Notes: generated by a model not told the origin, from the letters alone. 64,000 nucleotides of DNA from an uncultured Aquimonas sp. (GCF_937888285.1 NZ_CALART010000111.1:1-64000), one strand, 5' to 3'. Counted from the first letter of the stretch, positions 1 through 9,096 are shown. Program-made: numbers and translations.

Positions 1-41
1 GACTTACACAAATCCGGGATGAGCGGGTCCAAGGGAACTGG

Positions 42-2120
42 GTGGCAAGACACTTCCGAATCGCCGACACCTTCACCGACAGCCTCGCCCGCCTGACCGG
101 CGACGAGCAAAAGGCCGTCAAGACGACGGCCTTCGATCTGCAGTTGAACCCTGCCAACCCTGGCATGAGCTTCCACAAGCTCGACAACGCGCGCGACAGC
201 AACTTCTGGTCGGTGCGGGTGAGCGCGGACATACGGCTGATCGTGCACCGCTCGAACAGCAGCCTGCTGCTGTGCTACGTCGATCATCACGACCGCGCGT
301 ACCGCTGGGCGGAGCGTCGCAAGCTCGACGTGCACCCCAAGACGGGCGCGGCGCAGTTCGTCGAGATCCGCGAGCGTGTCGAAGAAGTGCGGGTGCCCCG
401 ATACGTCGATGCGCCGGTGGCGGTGGCGAAGCCGGCCCTGTTTGCGTCGACGCCGGAGCAACTGTTGCTCGGCTTTGGCGTACCCCCGGAGTGGATGGGG
501 GATGTCAGGCAGGCCACCGAAGACTCGCTGCTTGATCTGGTTGACCATCTGCCGGCGGAAGCGGCGGAAGCCCTGCTGGAGCTGGCGACCGGCGGTGAAC
601 CCAAGGCCGCATCGCTCGCGGTGCCAAGCGCCAGCCCCTTCGAGCACCCGGACGCACAGCGCCGCTTCCGCGTGGTCTCCAGCGTCGAGGAACTGGAGCG
701 TGCGCTGTCTTCGCCCTGGGACAAGTGGACGATCTTCCTGCACCCGGAGCAGCGGCAGCTGGTGGAGCGAGACTACGCCGGCCCTGCGCGGGTGTCGGGT
801 TCGGCCGGTACGGGCAAGACCATCGTGGCCCTGCATCGTGCGGCGCATCTGGCCCGTAGCAACCCGGACGCACGCGTGCTGCTCACCACATTCTCGGTCA
901 GCCTGGCCAATGCCCTGCGCGCCAAGCTGCGCCGCCTCATCAGCGCAGAGCCGCGCTTGGGCGAACGCATTGATGTGCTGGCCATGGATGCCGCCGGCAT
1001 TCATCTGCACGAAACCCAGATCGGCCCCGTGCGGCTGCTCGCGCGAGAAGACCTGCGCGACCGACTGAGCAAGGCCGCTGCGCAGATTCCCGATCTGCGC
1101 TTCGGCCTGCCGTTTCTGTTCAACGAGTGGGAACAGGTGGTGGACGCCTGGCAGCTTTCCAGTTGGGAGGAATACCGCGACGTGAAGCGGTTGGGCCGCA
1201 AGACGCGGCTGTCGGACGCGCAGCGGCAAACGCTGTGGCAGGTGTTCGATACGACGCGCAGCGGTATCGCGGCGGATGGCATGACTTCGATGGCGGGCGT
1301 GTTCACTCGCTTGGCCGCGCTGTTCGCTACGCGACCGCACCCGCCGTTCGAGCATGTCGTGGTCGACGAAGCGCAGGACATTTCGATCGCGAAGCTGCGG
1401 TTTCTCGCGGCCATCGGCAAGGACCGACCGAACGCCCTGTTCCTCGCAGGCGATCTGGGCCAGCGCATCTTCCAGGTGCCCTTCTCATGGAAGGCCATGG
1501 GCGTGGACGTGCGCGGCCGTTCGCGCACGCTCTCGGTCAACTACCGCACCTCGCACCAGATCCGTGCCTGCGCTGACCGCCTGCTAGGCGAGTCGGTGTC
1601 GGATGTGGATGGGCTGGTCGAGGTGCGCAAGGGCACGGTGTCGGTGTTCAACGGGCCGGTGCCGCAGGTTCAAGAAGCAGCCTCGCCGGACGAAGAGATC
1701 GACATCGTCGCCAACTGGATTAAGACGCACATCGCCGGCGGCATGCAGCCGCATGAGATCGGTGTGATCGTGCGTTCAAGCGATGAGCTGGAGCGCGCGG
1801 GCAGGGCGCTGAGCCGCGCTGCAGTTCCGTTCGTGACGCTGGACGAGCGCATGCAGTCCACCGTCGGCAAAGCCTCGGCCTGCACCATGCATCTGGCCAA
1901 GGGCCTGGAGTTCCGCGCGGTCGCCGTGATGGCCTGCGACGACGAAGTCATCCCTTCGCAGGAGCGTATCGAACAGGTCACTGACGACAGCGATCTCGCC
2001 GAAGTCTATGCGACAGAGCGCCACCTGCTGTACGTGGCCTGCACCCGCGCCCGAGAGGAGCTGCTAGTGACTGGCGTCGCACCGATGTCAGAGTTTCTGG
2101 ATGATCTCCGCGACGCATAG
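42..2120 (+). CDS. RelE/ParE-like domain fused to UvrD/Rep-type SF1 helicase
   Basis: 692 residues from a GTG start with AAGGGA about 6 nt upstream. Residues 1-100 resemble a RelE/ParE toxin fold: a compact beta-rich stretch with DIRLIV and a terminal HDRAYRWAERR. Residues 235-690 are an SF1A helicase: Walker A GSAGTGKT (253-260), Walker B DEAQD (442-446), NYRTS (500-504), a TMHLAKGLEF block and a C-terminal YVACTRARE motif. ATP-driven translocation on DNA is expected for the helicase part. Whether the RelE-like part cleaves RNA or only binds is unknown. The frame is open to the left edge, so a start outside the window is possible. No antitoxin gene follows on the right. Confidence 0.85.
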   Translation: MARHFRIADTFTDSLARLTGDEQKAVKTTAFDLQLNPANPGMSFHKLDNARDSNFWSVRVSADIRLIVHRSNSSLLLCYVDHHDRAYRWAERRKLDVHPKTGAAQFVEIRERVEEVRVPRYVDAPVAVAKPALFASTPEQLLLGFGVPPEWMGDVRQATEDSLLDLVDHLPAEAAEALLELATGGEPKAASLAVPSASPFEHPDAQRRFRVVSSVEELERALSSPWDKWTIFLHPEQRQLVERDYAGPARVSGSAGTGKTIVALHRAAHLARSNPDARVLLTTFSVSLANALRAKLRRLISAEPRLGERIDVLAMDAAGIHLHETQIGPVRLLAREDLRDRLSKAAAQIPDLRFGLPFLFNEWEQVVDAWQLSSWEEYRDVKRLGRKTRLSDAQRQTLWQVFDTTRSGIAADGMTSMAGVFTRLAALFATRPHPPFEHVVVDEAQDISIAKLRFLAAIGKDRPNALFLAGDLGQRIFQVPFSWKAMGVDVRGRSRTLSVNYRTSHQIRACADRLLGESVSDVDGLVEVRKGTVSVFNGPVPQVQEAASPDEEIDIVANWIKTHIAGGMQPHEIGVIVRSSDELERAGRALSRAAVPFVTLDERMQSTVGKASACTMHLAKGLEFRAVAVMACDDEVIPSQERIEQVTDDSDLAEVYATERHLLYVACTRAREELLVTGVAPMSEFLDDLRDA

Positions 2121-2170
2121 AGCGCGCTGCGAGCACGGCCTGCAGGAGGTGGCAAACGGGGCGCGCAGCC

Positions 2171-2602
2171 TTGCTTGAACTTGCGTCTGTGCCGGGATCA
2201 GTGCCATCCGATCACGACGCCCCATTCGAACCCCAGGTGCCACGCCTGCCCGCGCACGAAAAGATCAACTACGTCGAGTTCCCCTCTCAGGACCTGCCTG
2301 CGACCAAGCGCTTTTTCAGCGATGCCTTCGGCTGGACCTTCGAAGACTATGGCCCGGATTACTCGGCATTCACGGGCGAGTGCCTCGATGGCGGTTTCTT
2401 CCGCTCCAAGCTCGCGGGGCGTACGGAAAATGGCGGCGCGCTGCTCGTGTTCTACAGCGCCGACCTCGAAGACACCCTGGCCAAGGTGGTCGCTGCCGGC
2501 GCGGAGAATGCGAAACCCGTGTTCTCGTTTCCCGGCGGACGCAGGTTCCATTTCATCGAGCCCGGGGGCAACGCGTTCGCGGTCTGGTCGGATCCGGTCT
2601 GA
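2171..2602 (+). CDS. VOC (glyoxalase/bleomycin-resistance fold) family protein
   Basis: About 143 residues. The core beginning KINYVEFPSQDLPATKRFF and ending FIEPGGNAFAVWS is typical of single-module VOC proteins, which bind a metal and act as small lyases, dioxygenases or binding proteins. The substrate cannot be inferred. The start is uncertain: TTG 2171 gives a 35-residue non-conserved lead, and an internal GTG at 2237 would begin just before the conserved part. A strong AGGAGG lies at about 2144, too far from 2171 to be its normal ribosome site. The gene stands alone, 50 nt after the helicase. Confidence 0.75.
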   Translation: MLELASVPGSVPSDHDAPFEPQVPRLPAHEKINYVEFPSQDLPATKRFFSDAFGWTFEDYGPDYSAFTGECLDGGFFRSKLAGRTENGGALLVFYSADLEDTLAKVVAAGAENAKPVFSFPGGRRFHFIEPGGNAFAVWSDPV

Positions 2603-2692
2603 AGTGTCGGTCGTAGGCCTGATCGCGCCGGGCCGGATGTGCAAATGCGGGTCGCATCCCAGTTCGCGACCGCCCTCTGCAACCGCTTTGCC

Positions 2693-2719
2693 AATGCCGC
2701 CGGGTCGAGAGGCGGCATT
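2693..2719 (+). terminator. GC-rich stem-loop after the VOC gene
   Basis: Nine-base arms AATGCCGCC and GGCGGCATT with a 9-nt loop, about 90 nt after the VOC stop and about 100 nt before the kinase start. There is no T tract, so it is a weak terminator candidate. Confidence 0.3.
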
Positions 2720-2760
2720 CGCATCTGCTCAGCAAAACGCCGCCGACAGCGCTGTCGGGT

Positions 2761-2774
2761 AAACATTTGCAACG
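2761..2774 (+). promoter_or_regulatory. 14-mer shared with the pgaA upstream region
   Basis: AAACATTTGCAACG lies 42 nt before the kinase ATG. The identical 14-mer occurs at 21919-21932 in the intergenic space upstream of pgaA. The AT-rich word stands out in a GC-rich background. It could be a shared regulator site; no protein is assigned. Confidence 0.25.
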
Positions 2775-2816
2775 GCGCCCGGCGTATCCTCGCCGCCAGT
2801 CCGATCCGTACCCGCC

Positions 2817-5123
2817 ATGGCCACGCCCACGCCCACGCCGACCCCCGATCTGTCGCCCGACGAGCTCACCGAGCTGCTGACGGCCTACATGCCCGAAATT
2901 CCGGGCTACCGCGTGCTGCGGCGCCTGGGGCAGGGCGGCATGTCCTATGTCTACCTCGGCGTGCAGGAGTCGCTGGACCGGCAGGTCGCGATCAAGGTGA
3001 TCGTGCCGACGGCCCTGAAGGACGAAGTCGGAAAGCTGCGCTTCGAGCGCGAGGCGCGCACCATCGCCAAGCTGCAGCACCCGGCCATCGTCAGCATCCA
3101 CGACGTCGGCCGCACCGAGCTTGGCCTGCTCTACTTCGTCATGCCCTACCTGCCGCGCGGCCACCTGGGCCAGCGCGACCTGCGCGAGGACGAGCCGCGC
3201 CTGATCGCGATCCTGCGCGCGCTGCTGTGGGGGCTGGACTACGCCCACGAGCGCGGCATCGTGCATCGCGACATCAAGTCCGAGAACGTCCTGTTCGATA
3301 CCGTCGACCGCCCGCTGCTGGCGGATTTCGGCATCGCCATGCACCGCGGCGACCGCAGTCGCGTCACCGACGGCGGCTTCGCGCTGGGTAGCGCCACCCA
3401 CATGGCGCCCGAGCAGGCCCGCGGCGAACGCGTCGACGCGCGCGCCGATCTCTACAGCCTGGGTGTGGTCGCTTTCGAAAAGCTGACCGGAGAGCTGCCG
3501 TTCCAGGCCGAGGGTCCGCTGCAGCTGGCGGTGCGCCACTCGGTGGACCCGGTGCCGCGCCTGCCCGCGGCCAAGGCGCACTGGCAGGCCTTCATCGACC
3601 GCGCGCTGGCGAAGTCGCCGGACGAGCGCTACACCAGCGCGCAGCACATGATGGCCGCGCTCGACCAGATCGAGGCGGAGCGGCTCTCGCGTGCTGCGCC
3701 GGCTGTGGCGCCCCGCGCGGAGCCCGTCCCCGCGCCGGCCGCTGCGGCGCGGCGTCGCGGCGTCAATCCGCTGTTCGTCGCCGCTGCGGCCTGCATCGTC
3801 CTGGTGCTGGCGGTGGTGGTGGCGCTGCAGGCCTGGGGTCTGCGCCCGATGTCCGCGATCACGCCGGCGGTCACCGAGGCGGTTGCGCCCGTGGCGCAGC
3901 CGATGGCATCGCCGCGCGTTGCGGCGCAGCTGCCTGCGCCGCAGCTCGTCGCGCCGGCGGCGACTGCGATCTCCGCAGGCGACGCAATGCCGACGCCCGA
4001 TGGCGCGATCGCGCTCACGGACGCGCCCTCAGACGCGGAGGCTGCCGCGGAGCAGGCCGAAGCCGAGGCGCTGGCTGCGGCGGAAGCCGCCCTGCCGCCC
4101 GAAGAGCGTGCCCTGCGCGCGGCGCAGCGCCAGATCCTGCGCCAGCGTCTGACCCAGCCGCCCGGCGACAACGCGCTGGAGTCACTGCAGCTCGCGCATG
4201 CGCTGGTGCCCGAAGCGCCGCGTCTGGCGCGTCTGGGCGAAGCCTGGCTGGCCGCAGCGCGACCGCATGTCGCCACCGCGTTCGAGCGCGGCGGTGATGC
4301 GCCGGAGCTGCGCCTGTATGCGGCGGCGGGCGAGCTGGCGAGTCTGCTCAGCTTGCGAGAGGGCGAGGCGTGGAAGGGCATCGAGGGCATCGCCCTCGAC
4401 TGGCTGCGGGCGAAGCTGCGCAGCGCGCTGCAGGCGCGCGACGTGGAGGCCCTGCGCGCGGCCCGCGCCGCCGCGACGCCGCTGGGCCTGAGCCCCGCGC
4501 AGCTGGAACCCGAGTGGTCGCAGGGCATCGTGAGTGCCCGCGTCGGCGATCGCCTGCCGGGTGAAGCCGCATGGACCCTGCTGCGTCTGCCAGACGGCGC
4601 AAAGCCCGGCCTTGCGGCTGCGCTGTCGCCGGTCAGCCGCACCGAGTACGCCGCCTTCGCGCAGGCCTCGGGGCGGACGGCCGCCAGCTGTCGCGTGCGC
4701 TCGGCGGCGTTCAACCTGCGCAAGCGGCTGTGGAGCGCGCCGGGCTTCGAGCAGGCCGGCAGTGCGCCCGTGGTCTGCGTCAGCCTGGCCGACGCCCAGG
4801 CCTATGCGCAGTGGCTGGGAGCCCAGCAGGGGCGCAGCTATCGACTGCCGGCCGCTGCGGAATGGTCCGCCCTGCCAGCGGCAGCCGCTGCCGAAACCTG
4901 CCGCGCCCAGCCGACGGGCTGCGTGCGGCCCGAGCAGGTGCGCGAATGGAGCACGCCCTGCGTCGGCGGCTGCGAGCGCCAGCCGCTGCTGGGCTTTGGC
5001 CGCCGCGAAGCCGAGCAGCCTGATCGCGAGCGCGATGTGGCCGTCGATCCGGGCCATGGCTATGACGACGTCGGCTTCCGGCTGGTGCGTGAGGTTGCGC
5101 GAGCGGAGCTGGAGCAGCGCTGA
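2817..5123 (+). CDS. Membrane Ser/Thr protein kinase with C-terminal SUMF1/FGE-like domain
   Basis: 768 residues. The cytoplasmic Hanks-type kinase spans about 30-290: glycine loop GQGGMSYV (38-45), lysine in VAIK (60), catalytic HRDIKSEN (150-157), DFG (170-172) and a MAPEQ activation end. A Pro/Ala linker leads to one transmembrane segment (about 317-340), then an Ala/Glu-rich helical stretch. The last about 170 residues carry formylglycine-generating-enzyme-fold signatures (SPVSRTEYAAFA, VCVSLADAQAYAQWLG, YRLPAAAEW, DDVGFRLVRE). That fold is often used as an extracytoplasmic sensor; no catalytic role is claimed. The gene is monocistronic. The ATG is supported by the conserved kinase position, with no strong Shine-Dalgarno sequence. 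Confidence 0.88.
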   Translation: MATPTPTPTPDLSPDELTELLTAYMPEIPGYRVLRRLGQGGMSYVYLGVQESLDRQVAIKVIVPTALKDEVGKLRFEREARTIAKLQHPAIVSIHDVGRTELGLLYFVMPYLPRGHLGQRDLREDEPRLIAILRALLWGLDYAHERGIVHRDIKSENVLFDTVDRPLLADFGIAMHRGDRSRVTDGGFALGSATHMAPEQARGERVDARADLYSLGVVAFEKLTGELPFQAEGPLQLAVRHSVDPVPRLPAAKAHWQAFIDRALAKSPDERYTSAQHMMAALDQIEAERLSRAAPAVAPRAEPVPAPAAAARRRGVNPLFVAAAACIVLVLAVVVALQAWGLRPMSAITPAVTEAVAPVAQPMASPRVAAQLPAPQLVAPAATAISAGDAMPTPDGAIALTDAPSDAEAAAEQAEAEALAAAEAALPPEERALRAAQRQILRQRLTQPPGDNALESLQLAHALVPEAPRLARLGEAWLAAARPHVATAFERGGDAPELRLYAAAGELASLLSLREGEAWKGIEGIALDWLRAKLRSALQARDVEALRAARAAATPLGLSPAQLEPEWSQGIVSARVGDRLPGEAAWTLLRLPDGAKPGLAAALSPVSRTEYAAFAQASGRTAASCRVRSAAFNLRKRLWSAPGFEQAGSAPVVCVSLADAQAYAQWLGAQQGRSYRLPAAAEWSALPAAAAAETCRAQPTGCVRPEQVREWSTPCVGGCERQPLLGFGRREAEQPDRERDVAVDPGHGYDDVGFRLVREVARAELEQR

Positions 5124-5273
5124 TCCTGTGCAGCGATCCTGGGCGGTGCGGACTCAGCCGACGCCAGTGAGCCAGAACTCCGGATCACTCCGGCTTGCGC
5201 TGGGCGCGTGCGGGTCTGATGCGCGCGCGGCCCCTCCTTGGCGCCCGGCAGGGAGGGTTGCCTGAGTCTCGCC

Positions 5274-5966
5274 CTAGGCGAGGGCCCAGGCCAGCGCGGC
5301 GTCGACATGCAGCGCTGCGGTATCGAACAGCGGTGCCGGAACATGCTCGGGCTGCAGCAGCAGGCCGATCTCGGTGCAGCCGAGAATGACGCCCTCGCAG
5401 CCGCGATCCAGCAGGCTGGCGCAGGCCTCGCGATACAGCGCGCGCGAGGCCTTCTCGATGCGGCCCCGGCACAGCTCGTCGAAGATCACCCGATCGATCT
5501 CCGCCTGCGTGGCCTCGTCCGGCACCTCGATCGTGAGCCCGAAGCGCTCGTGCAGGCGTGCCCGATAGAAGTCTTCGCGCATGGTGAAGCGGGTGCCCAG
5601 CAGCGCGACGCGCCTGAGGCCGGCGGCACGGATCGCAGCGCCGGTGGCATCGGCGATGTGCAGCAGGGGCAGGGCGCAGCGCGCTTCGATCATTGGCGCG
5701 ACCTTGTGCATGGTGTTGGTACACAGCAGCAGGCCTTCGGCGCCGGCGCGCTGCAGGCCCAGTGCGGCGTCGGCCAGCACTTCGCCGGCGCGCGCCCAGT
5801 CGCCGGCCCGCTGCAGGGCCTCGATGTCGGCGAAGTCGACGCTGTGCAGCAGCAGTTCGGCCGAATGCAGGCCGCCCAGCCGCGCGCGTACGCCTTCGTT
5901 GAGCGCGCGGTAGTAGAGCGCGGTGGATTCCCAGCTCATGCCGCCGATCAGGCCGAGTCTGCGCAT
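5274..5966 (-). CDS. Aspartate/glutamate racemase family protein
   Basis: 230 residues, the usual length of the aspartate racemase family (YgeA/RacX type). The N-terminus LGLIGGMSWEST, the first cysteine motif CTNTMHK and the second GCTEIGLL supply the cofactor-independent two-cysteine racemase site. It probably interconverts D- and L-forms of an acidic or broad-range amino acid; exact specificity is not visible. It is convergent with the kinase gene and stands alone. Confidence 0.85.
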   Translation of the reverse strand: MRRLGLIGGMSWESTALYYRALNEGVRARLGGLHSAELLLHSVDFADIEALQRAGDWARAGEVLADAALGLQRAGAEGLLLCTNTMHKVAPMIEARCALPLLHIADATGAAIRAAGLRRVALLGTRFTMREDFYRARLHERFGLTIEVPDEATQAEIDRVIFDELCRGRIEKASRALYREACASLLDRGCEGVILGCTEIGLLLQPEHVPAPLFDTAALHVDAALAWALA

Positions 5967-6132
5967 GCGGTGTGTCTCTGCGTGGCGTTGGCCGGGCAGT
6001 GTGCCGCAGTGATCCGGTCAGGGACGTGCCGCGCTTCGAACGGCCCCTCATCCGGCGCTGCGCGCCACCTTCTCCCGTGGGGAGAAGGGCTGCAATCGCC
6101 CGCACGGAGCAGCGGGGTGCTTTCGGCATCGC

Positions 6133-6247
6133 AAAGCCCAAAGCCCAAAGCCCAAGGCCCAATCCCGCAGTTCAGTTCGATTGCCGACACTTGGAGTGCC
6201 GACGCCATTTTCAACTCCCGCCTCGTCGCCCCCGCGCAGGCGGGGGC
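6133..6247. repeat. Heptamer array and REP-like palindrome in a 439-bp gap
   Basis: The gap 5967-6405 has no convincing gene. It holds four 7-base units AAAGCCC/AAGGCCC followed by AATCCC (6133-6166), and a 20-base palindrome GCCCCCGCGCAGGCGGGGGC (6228-6247) of the type seen in REP elements of Xanthomonas and relatives. A further short inverted segment around 6048-6090 (CTTCTCCCGTGGGGAGAAG core) resembles the CCCCTCTCCCC family elsewhere in the window. Confidence 0.6.
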
Positions 6248-6405
6248 CCAGCCGCAAGGAGGCAGGGCCTTGGATCCAAGCGGGTGCGCATTGCCACCCA
6301 CGTGCAAGCCAGAGTTGCCGGCGCCGCGCAGCGCCAGGTCGGCCAGTGCGGTGCTCCTCCTGCACCGCGCGTTAGCCTAGAGGCCCGCCTCACGCCGAGC
6401 CTTCC

Positions 6406-7071
6406 ATGTGCGGTCGCTACACCAACGCCAGCACCTGGGCGGAAATCCATGCCGCGGCCTCACCGCTGCCGGTGCAGGCGCCTGGGGAGCCGCCCGGTAT
6501 CGAGCTGAACATCGCGCCGACCGCGCTGGCCTGGGTGCTGCGACCCGATGAGGATGGCGTGCTGCGCGCCGCCCGCCTGCGCTGGGGCCTGCTGCCCGCC
6601 TGGTCGGAAATTCCCTCCACGAAGTTCTCGACCTTCAATGCGCGCGTCGAAAGCGTGGCGGAGAAGCCGGTGTTCCGCGGTGCTTTCCGCGCGCGTCGAT
6701 GCCTGGTGCCGGCCTCGGGCTGGTACGAATGGCGCGACGAGGCCGGCCGCAAGATCCCGCATCTGTTCGAGCCCGCCGCCGGCGGTGCCCTGCTGTTTGC
6801 CGGCCTGTGGGAGCGCTGGCAGCGCGGCGACGAAGCCGTCGAGAGCTTCACGATTCTGACCACAGAAGCGCGCGGCCAGGTCGCCGAGGTGCACGACCGC
6901 ATGCCCGTGCTGGTCGCACATGAAGACGCGCGGCAGTGGCTGGATCTGTCCCTGTTCGAAGCTGAAGCCTTTGCGGTGTCGCTGCAGCTGCCGGTGCTCA
7001 GGGTCGAGCGCGGTCGTGCACCACCGAAGCCCGCCAGGGGCCCGGCGCCCCTCCAGGACAGCCTGTTCTGA
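6406..7071 (+). CDS. SOS response-associated peptidase (SRAP, YedK/HMCES family)
   Basis: 221 residues, nearly the same length as E. coli YedK. It starts MCGRY, so Cys2 becomes the N-terminal nucleophile after methionine removal. Other family residues are present: Asn in FNARVES, Glu in GWYEW and His in VHDRMPV. The family forms a thiazolidine crosslink with abasic sites in single-stranded DNA and shields them from cleavage. The gene is monocistronic and convergent with the next gene, 6 nt away. No LexA box is evident. Confidence 0.92.
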   Translation: MCGRYTNASTWAEIHAAASPLPVQAPGEPPGIELNIAPTALAWVLRPDEDGVLRAARLRWGLLPAWSEIPSTKFSTFNARVESVAEKPVFRGAFRARRCLVPASGWYEWRDEAGRKIPHLFEPAAGGALLFAGLWERWQRGDEAVESFTILTTEARGQVAEVHDRMPVLVAHEDARQWLDLSLFEAEAFAVSLQLPVLRVERGRAPPKPARGPAPLQDSLF

Positions 7072-7077
7072 GGCATC

Positions 7078-8445
7078 TCAATCGGGCGTGCTGGCCTCGA
7101 ATCCATCGACGAACAGATCGAGGCTGTCCAGCACGCCGAACACGTCGCCGGTGTCGCTGGCCTGGCCCGGCGTGAAGCCGCCGCCGGTAGCGTCTGTCGC
7201 GCTGTTGTCGATGAAGCGCACGCGCAGCGCGACGGCGTCCGCCGCGTCCATGATGAAGAGCGCGCCTGCCTTGCCCTGACCGGGGCCGCCGCTGCTGCCG
7301 TGGCTGCCACCGAGTCCGCGCTCGCTGCGGTTGCCGACGAATTCGACGTCTTCCATCAGCAGGCTGCCCGCGCGCATGAACACCGCGCCGCCCAGGCCTG
7401 CACCGCCGCCGCCGCCGCCCGCGACATTGCCGCCGGCGATGCTGGCCCCGCCACTGCCGCCGAACGCGCCGCCGAGGCCGCCGGGGCCATCGCTGGCGCT
7501 CAGGCGGCCGCCGCGTCCACCGCCGCCGCCGCCAAAGCCGCCATCGCCGCCGGTTGGCGAGACCCCGCCTGATACCAGGGCCCAGCCGCCGCCGCCGCCG
7601 CCGCCGCCGAACTGTGCGAAGCCTCCGAAGGCGGTCAGCGCCGAACAGGGGATTCCCGTCGTGCAGCCGCTGCCGCCACCCGCACCCGCGCCCTCGGACG
7701 AATTGCCGCCCGGCCGATTGGCGTCACCGCCGGCGCCCACGAAGCTGGCCAGCGGCGCACCGCTGCCGCCGCTGCCTCCGACCAGGCCTGAGCCGGTTTG
7801 CCCATCGCCGCCGATGCCGCCGCCGCCGCCCCCGCCTTCGTTTCCGGCCGGCAGGGTCTGGCTGCCGCCGTTGCCACCGCGCGCCGCAGAGTTACGTATG
7901 CGGCTGGACAGCAAGGCCAGAGCGCCGGACTCGACCAGGATCGCGCCGCCAACCCCCGCACCGCCCCCACCGCCGCCAGAGCGCTGCTGACCGCCGCCGC
8001 CGTGCCCGCCCTGGGCCAGGCCATTGCGAAGTTCCAGCCCTTCGATGGTCAATGTGCCCGGCTGGCGGACATGCAGCAGGCGTGTGCGCAGGCCGCCTTC
8101 GGCACCGCCGCTGATCGCCAGCACCTCGCGGCCGGGACCGAGCAGATGCATGGCGCGGTCGACACGCGGCAGCAGGCTCTGCAGCTCGATTTCGCCACTG
8201 AGCTCGCGCAGGTCGATGACGCTGGTGCCGACCGGGTTGTCGCCCAGATCGGTTGGCTGGCCGCTGCGGATGGCCTGCATGGCCTCGCGCAGGGTGACGA
8301 TGCCATCGCCTGGCGGGCTGTTGTCCTCCAGGCTGTTGACGCGCAGCGCCAGGCCGGCGCTGGCGATCGGTGCGAGCAGGGCCAGCGCCATGCCGAACAG
8401 GGCCGCCTTCGGGGCGTTGCCGTGGATTGCGGATGTCATGTGCAT
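7078..8445 (-). CDS. Secreted glycine-rich protein with FxDGFE tail
   Basis: 455 residues. A signal peptide (about 1-31, ending IASAG) is followed by a CSLREA-like opening (LRVNSLEDNSPPGDGIVTLREAM), typical of secreted beta-helix proteins of proteobacteria. The middle is dominated by runs of glycine with Ser/Ala, likely a low-complexity surface structure. The protein ends LFVDGFEASTPD, matching the FxxGFE tail of two other secreted proteins here (32337-32705 and 35120-37231). No enzymatic motif is visible. The start is either M1 or M3; neither has a good ribosome site. Confidence 0.7.
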   Translation of the reverse strand: MHMTSAIHGNAPKAALFGMALALLAPIASAGLALRVNSLEDNSPPGDGIVTLREAMQAIRSGQPTDLGDNPVGTSVIDLRELSGEIELQSLLPRVDRAMHLLGPGREVLAISGGAEGGLRTRLLHVRQPGTLTIEGLELRNGLAQGGHGGGGQQRSGGGGGGAGVGGAILVESGALALLSSRIRNSAARGGNGGSQTLPAGNEGGGGGGGIGGDGQTGSGLVGGSGGSGAPLASFVGAGGDANRPGGNSSEGAGAGGGSGCTTGIPCSALTAFGGFAQFGGGGGGGGWALVSGGVSPTGGDGGFGGGGGGRGGRLSASDGPGGLGGAFGGSGGASIAGGNVAGGGGGGAGLGGAVFMRAGSLLMEDVEFVGNRSERGLGGSHGSSGGPGQGKAGALFIMDAADAVALRVRFIDNSATDATGGGFTPGQASDTGDVFGVLDSLDLFVDGFEASTPD

Positions 8446-8613
8446 GTCTGTCTATCCGGGAAGGCCGCGCGGCAGGCTGATCCCGCCGCGCTTCAACCCC
8501 TGAATCGGCGAAAGCGCGTCGATCTCGTCAGTCGATGATCCCACTGCCTGCGTGCTTGCCCCCGTGGGGCGCATGCCGGACCATGCGCGGCCGACACGAT
8601 CCTGCGAGGCACC

Positions 8614-9096
8614 ATGTTCCGCATCGGCACCGGCTATGACGTCCACGCCTTCGGCCCCGGCGATTTCGTGACTCTCGGCGGCGTACGCATCGCGCATGGC
8701 CGCGGCATCGTCGCCCACTCCGATGGCGACGTCCTGATCCACGCCTTGTGTGATGCCCTGCTCGGCGCCCTGGCGCTGGGCGATATCGGCAAGCATTTCC
8801 CGCCCTCGGACGACCGCTGGAAGGGCGCGGACAGCCGCGACCTGCTGCGCGCCGTGCTGGCGATGTTGAAAGCACGCGGCTGGGCGGTGGTGAATGTCGA
8901 TACCGTCGTCGTCTGCGAGCGGCCCAAGCTGCTGCCGCACATCGAAGCCATGCGCGCGAATCTGGCGGCGGATCTTGAGATCGACAGCGACGCCGTCAGC
9001 GTCAAGGCCACCACCAGCGAGAAGCTGGGCTTCACCGGCCGTGAGGAAGGCATCGCCGCCCAGGCCGTGGCCCTGCTGCAGAAGCTGGGCGCATGA
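8614..9096 (+). CDS. ispF: 2-C-methyl-D-erythritol 2,4-cyclodiphosphate synthase
   Basis: 160 residues, the normal length. It cyclises CDP-methylerythritol 2-phosphate in the non-mevalonate isoprenoid pathway. The zinc ligands are visible in GYDVHAF (Asp8, His10) and in the HSDGDVLIHALCDALLGAL block; GDIGKHFPPSD and the C-terminal TTSEKLGFTGREEGIAAQA are hallmark stretches. The stop overlaps the truD start by 4 nt, so the two are translationally coupled. ispD, usually next to ispF, is not adjacent: the upstream neighbour is a convergent-strand secreted protein gene. Confidence 0.97.
   Translation: MFRIGTGYDVHAFGPGDFVTLGGVRIAHGRGIVAHSDGDVLIHALCDALLGALALGDIGKHFPPSDDRWKGADSRDLLRAVLAMLKARGWAVVNVDTVVVCERPKLLPHIEAMRANLAADLEIDSDAVSVKATTSEKLGFTGREEGIAAQAVALLQKLGA

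Noticed and set aside
2553..3647. Long minus-strand reading frame opposite the membrane kinase
   Set aside because: Gln/Ala/Arg-rich shadow of a GC-rich gene; the plus strand encodes all kinase motifs.
7331..7990. Proline-rich plus-strand frame opposite the glycine-rich protein
   Set aside because: It is the complement of GGC/GGT-rich codons; there is no signal or domain, and the minus frame has a signal peptide and CSLREA-like opening.
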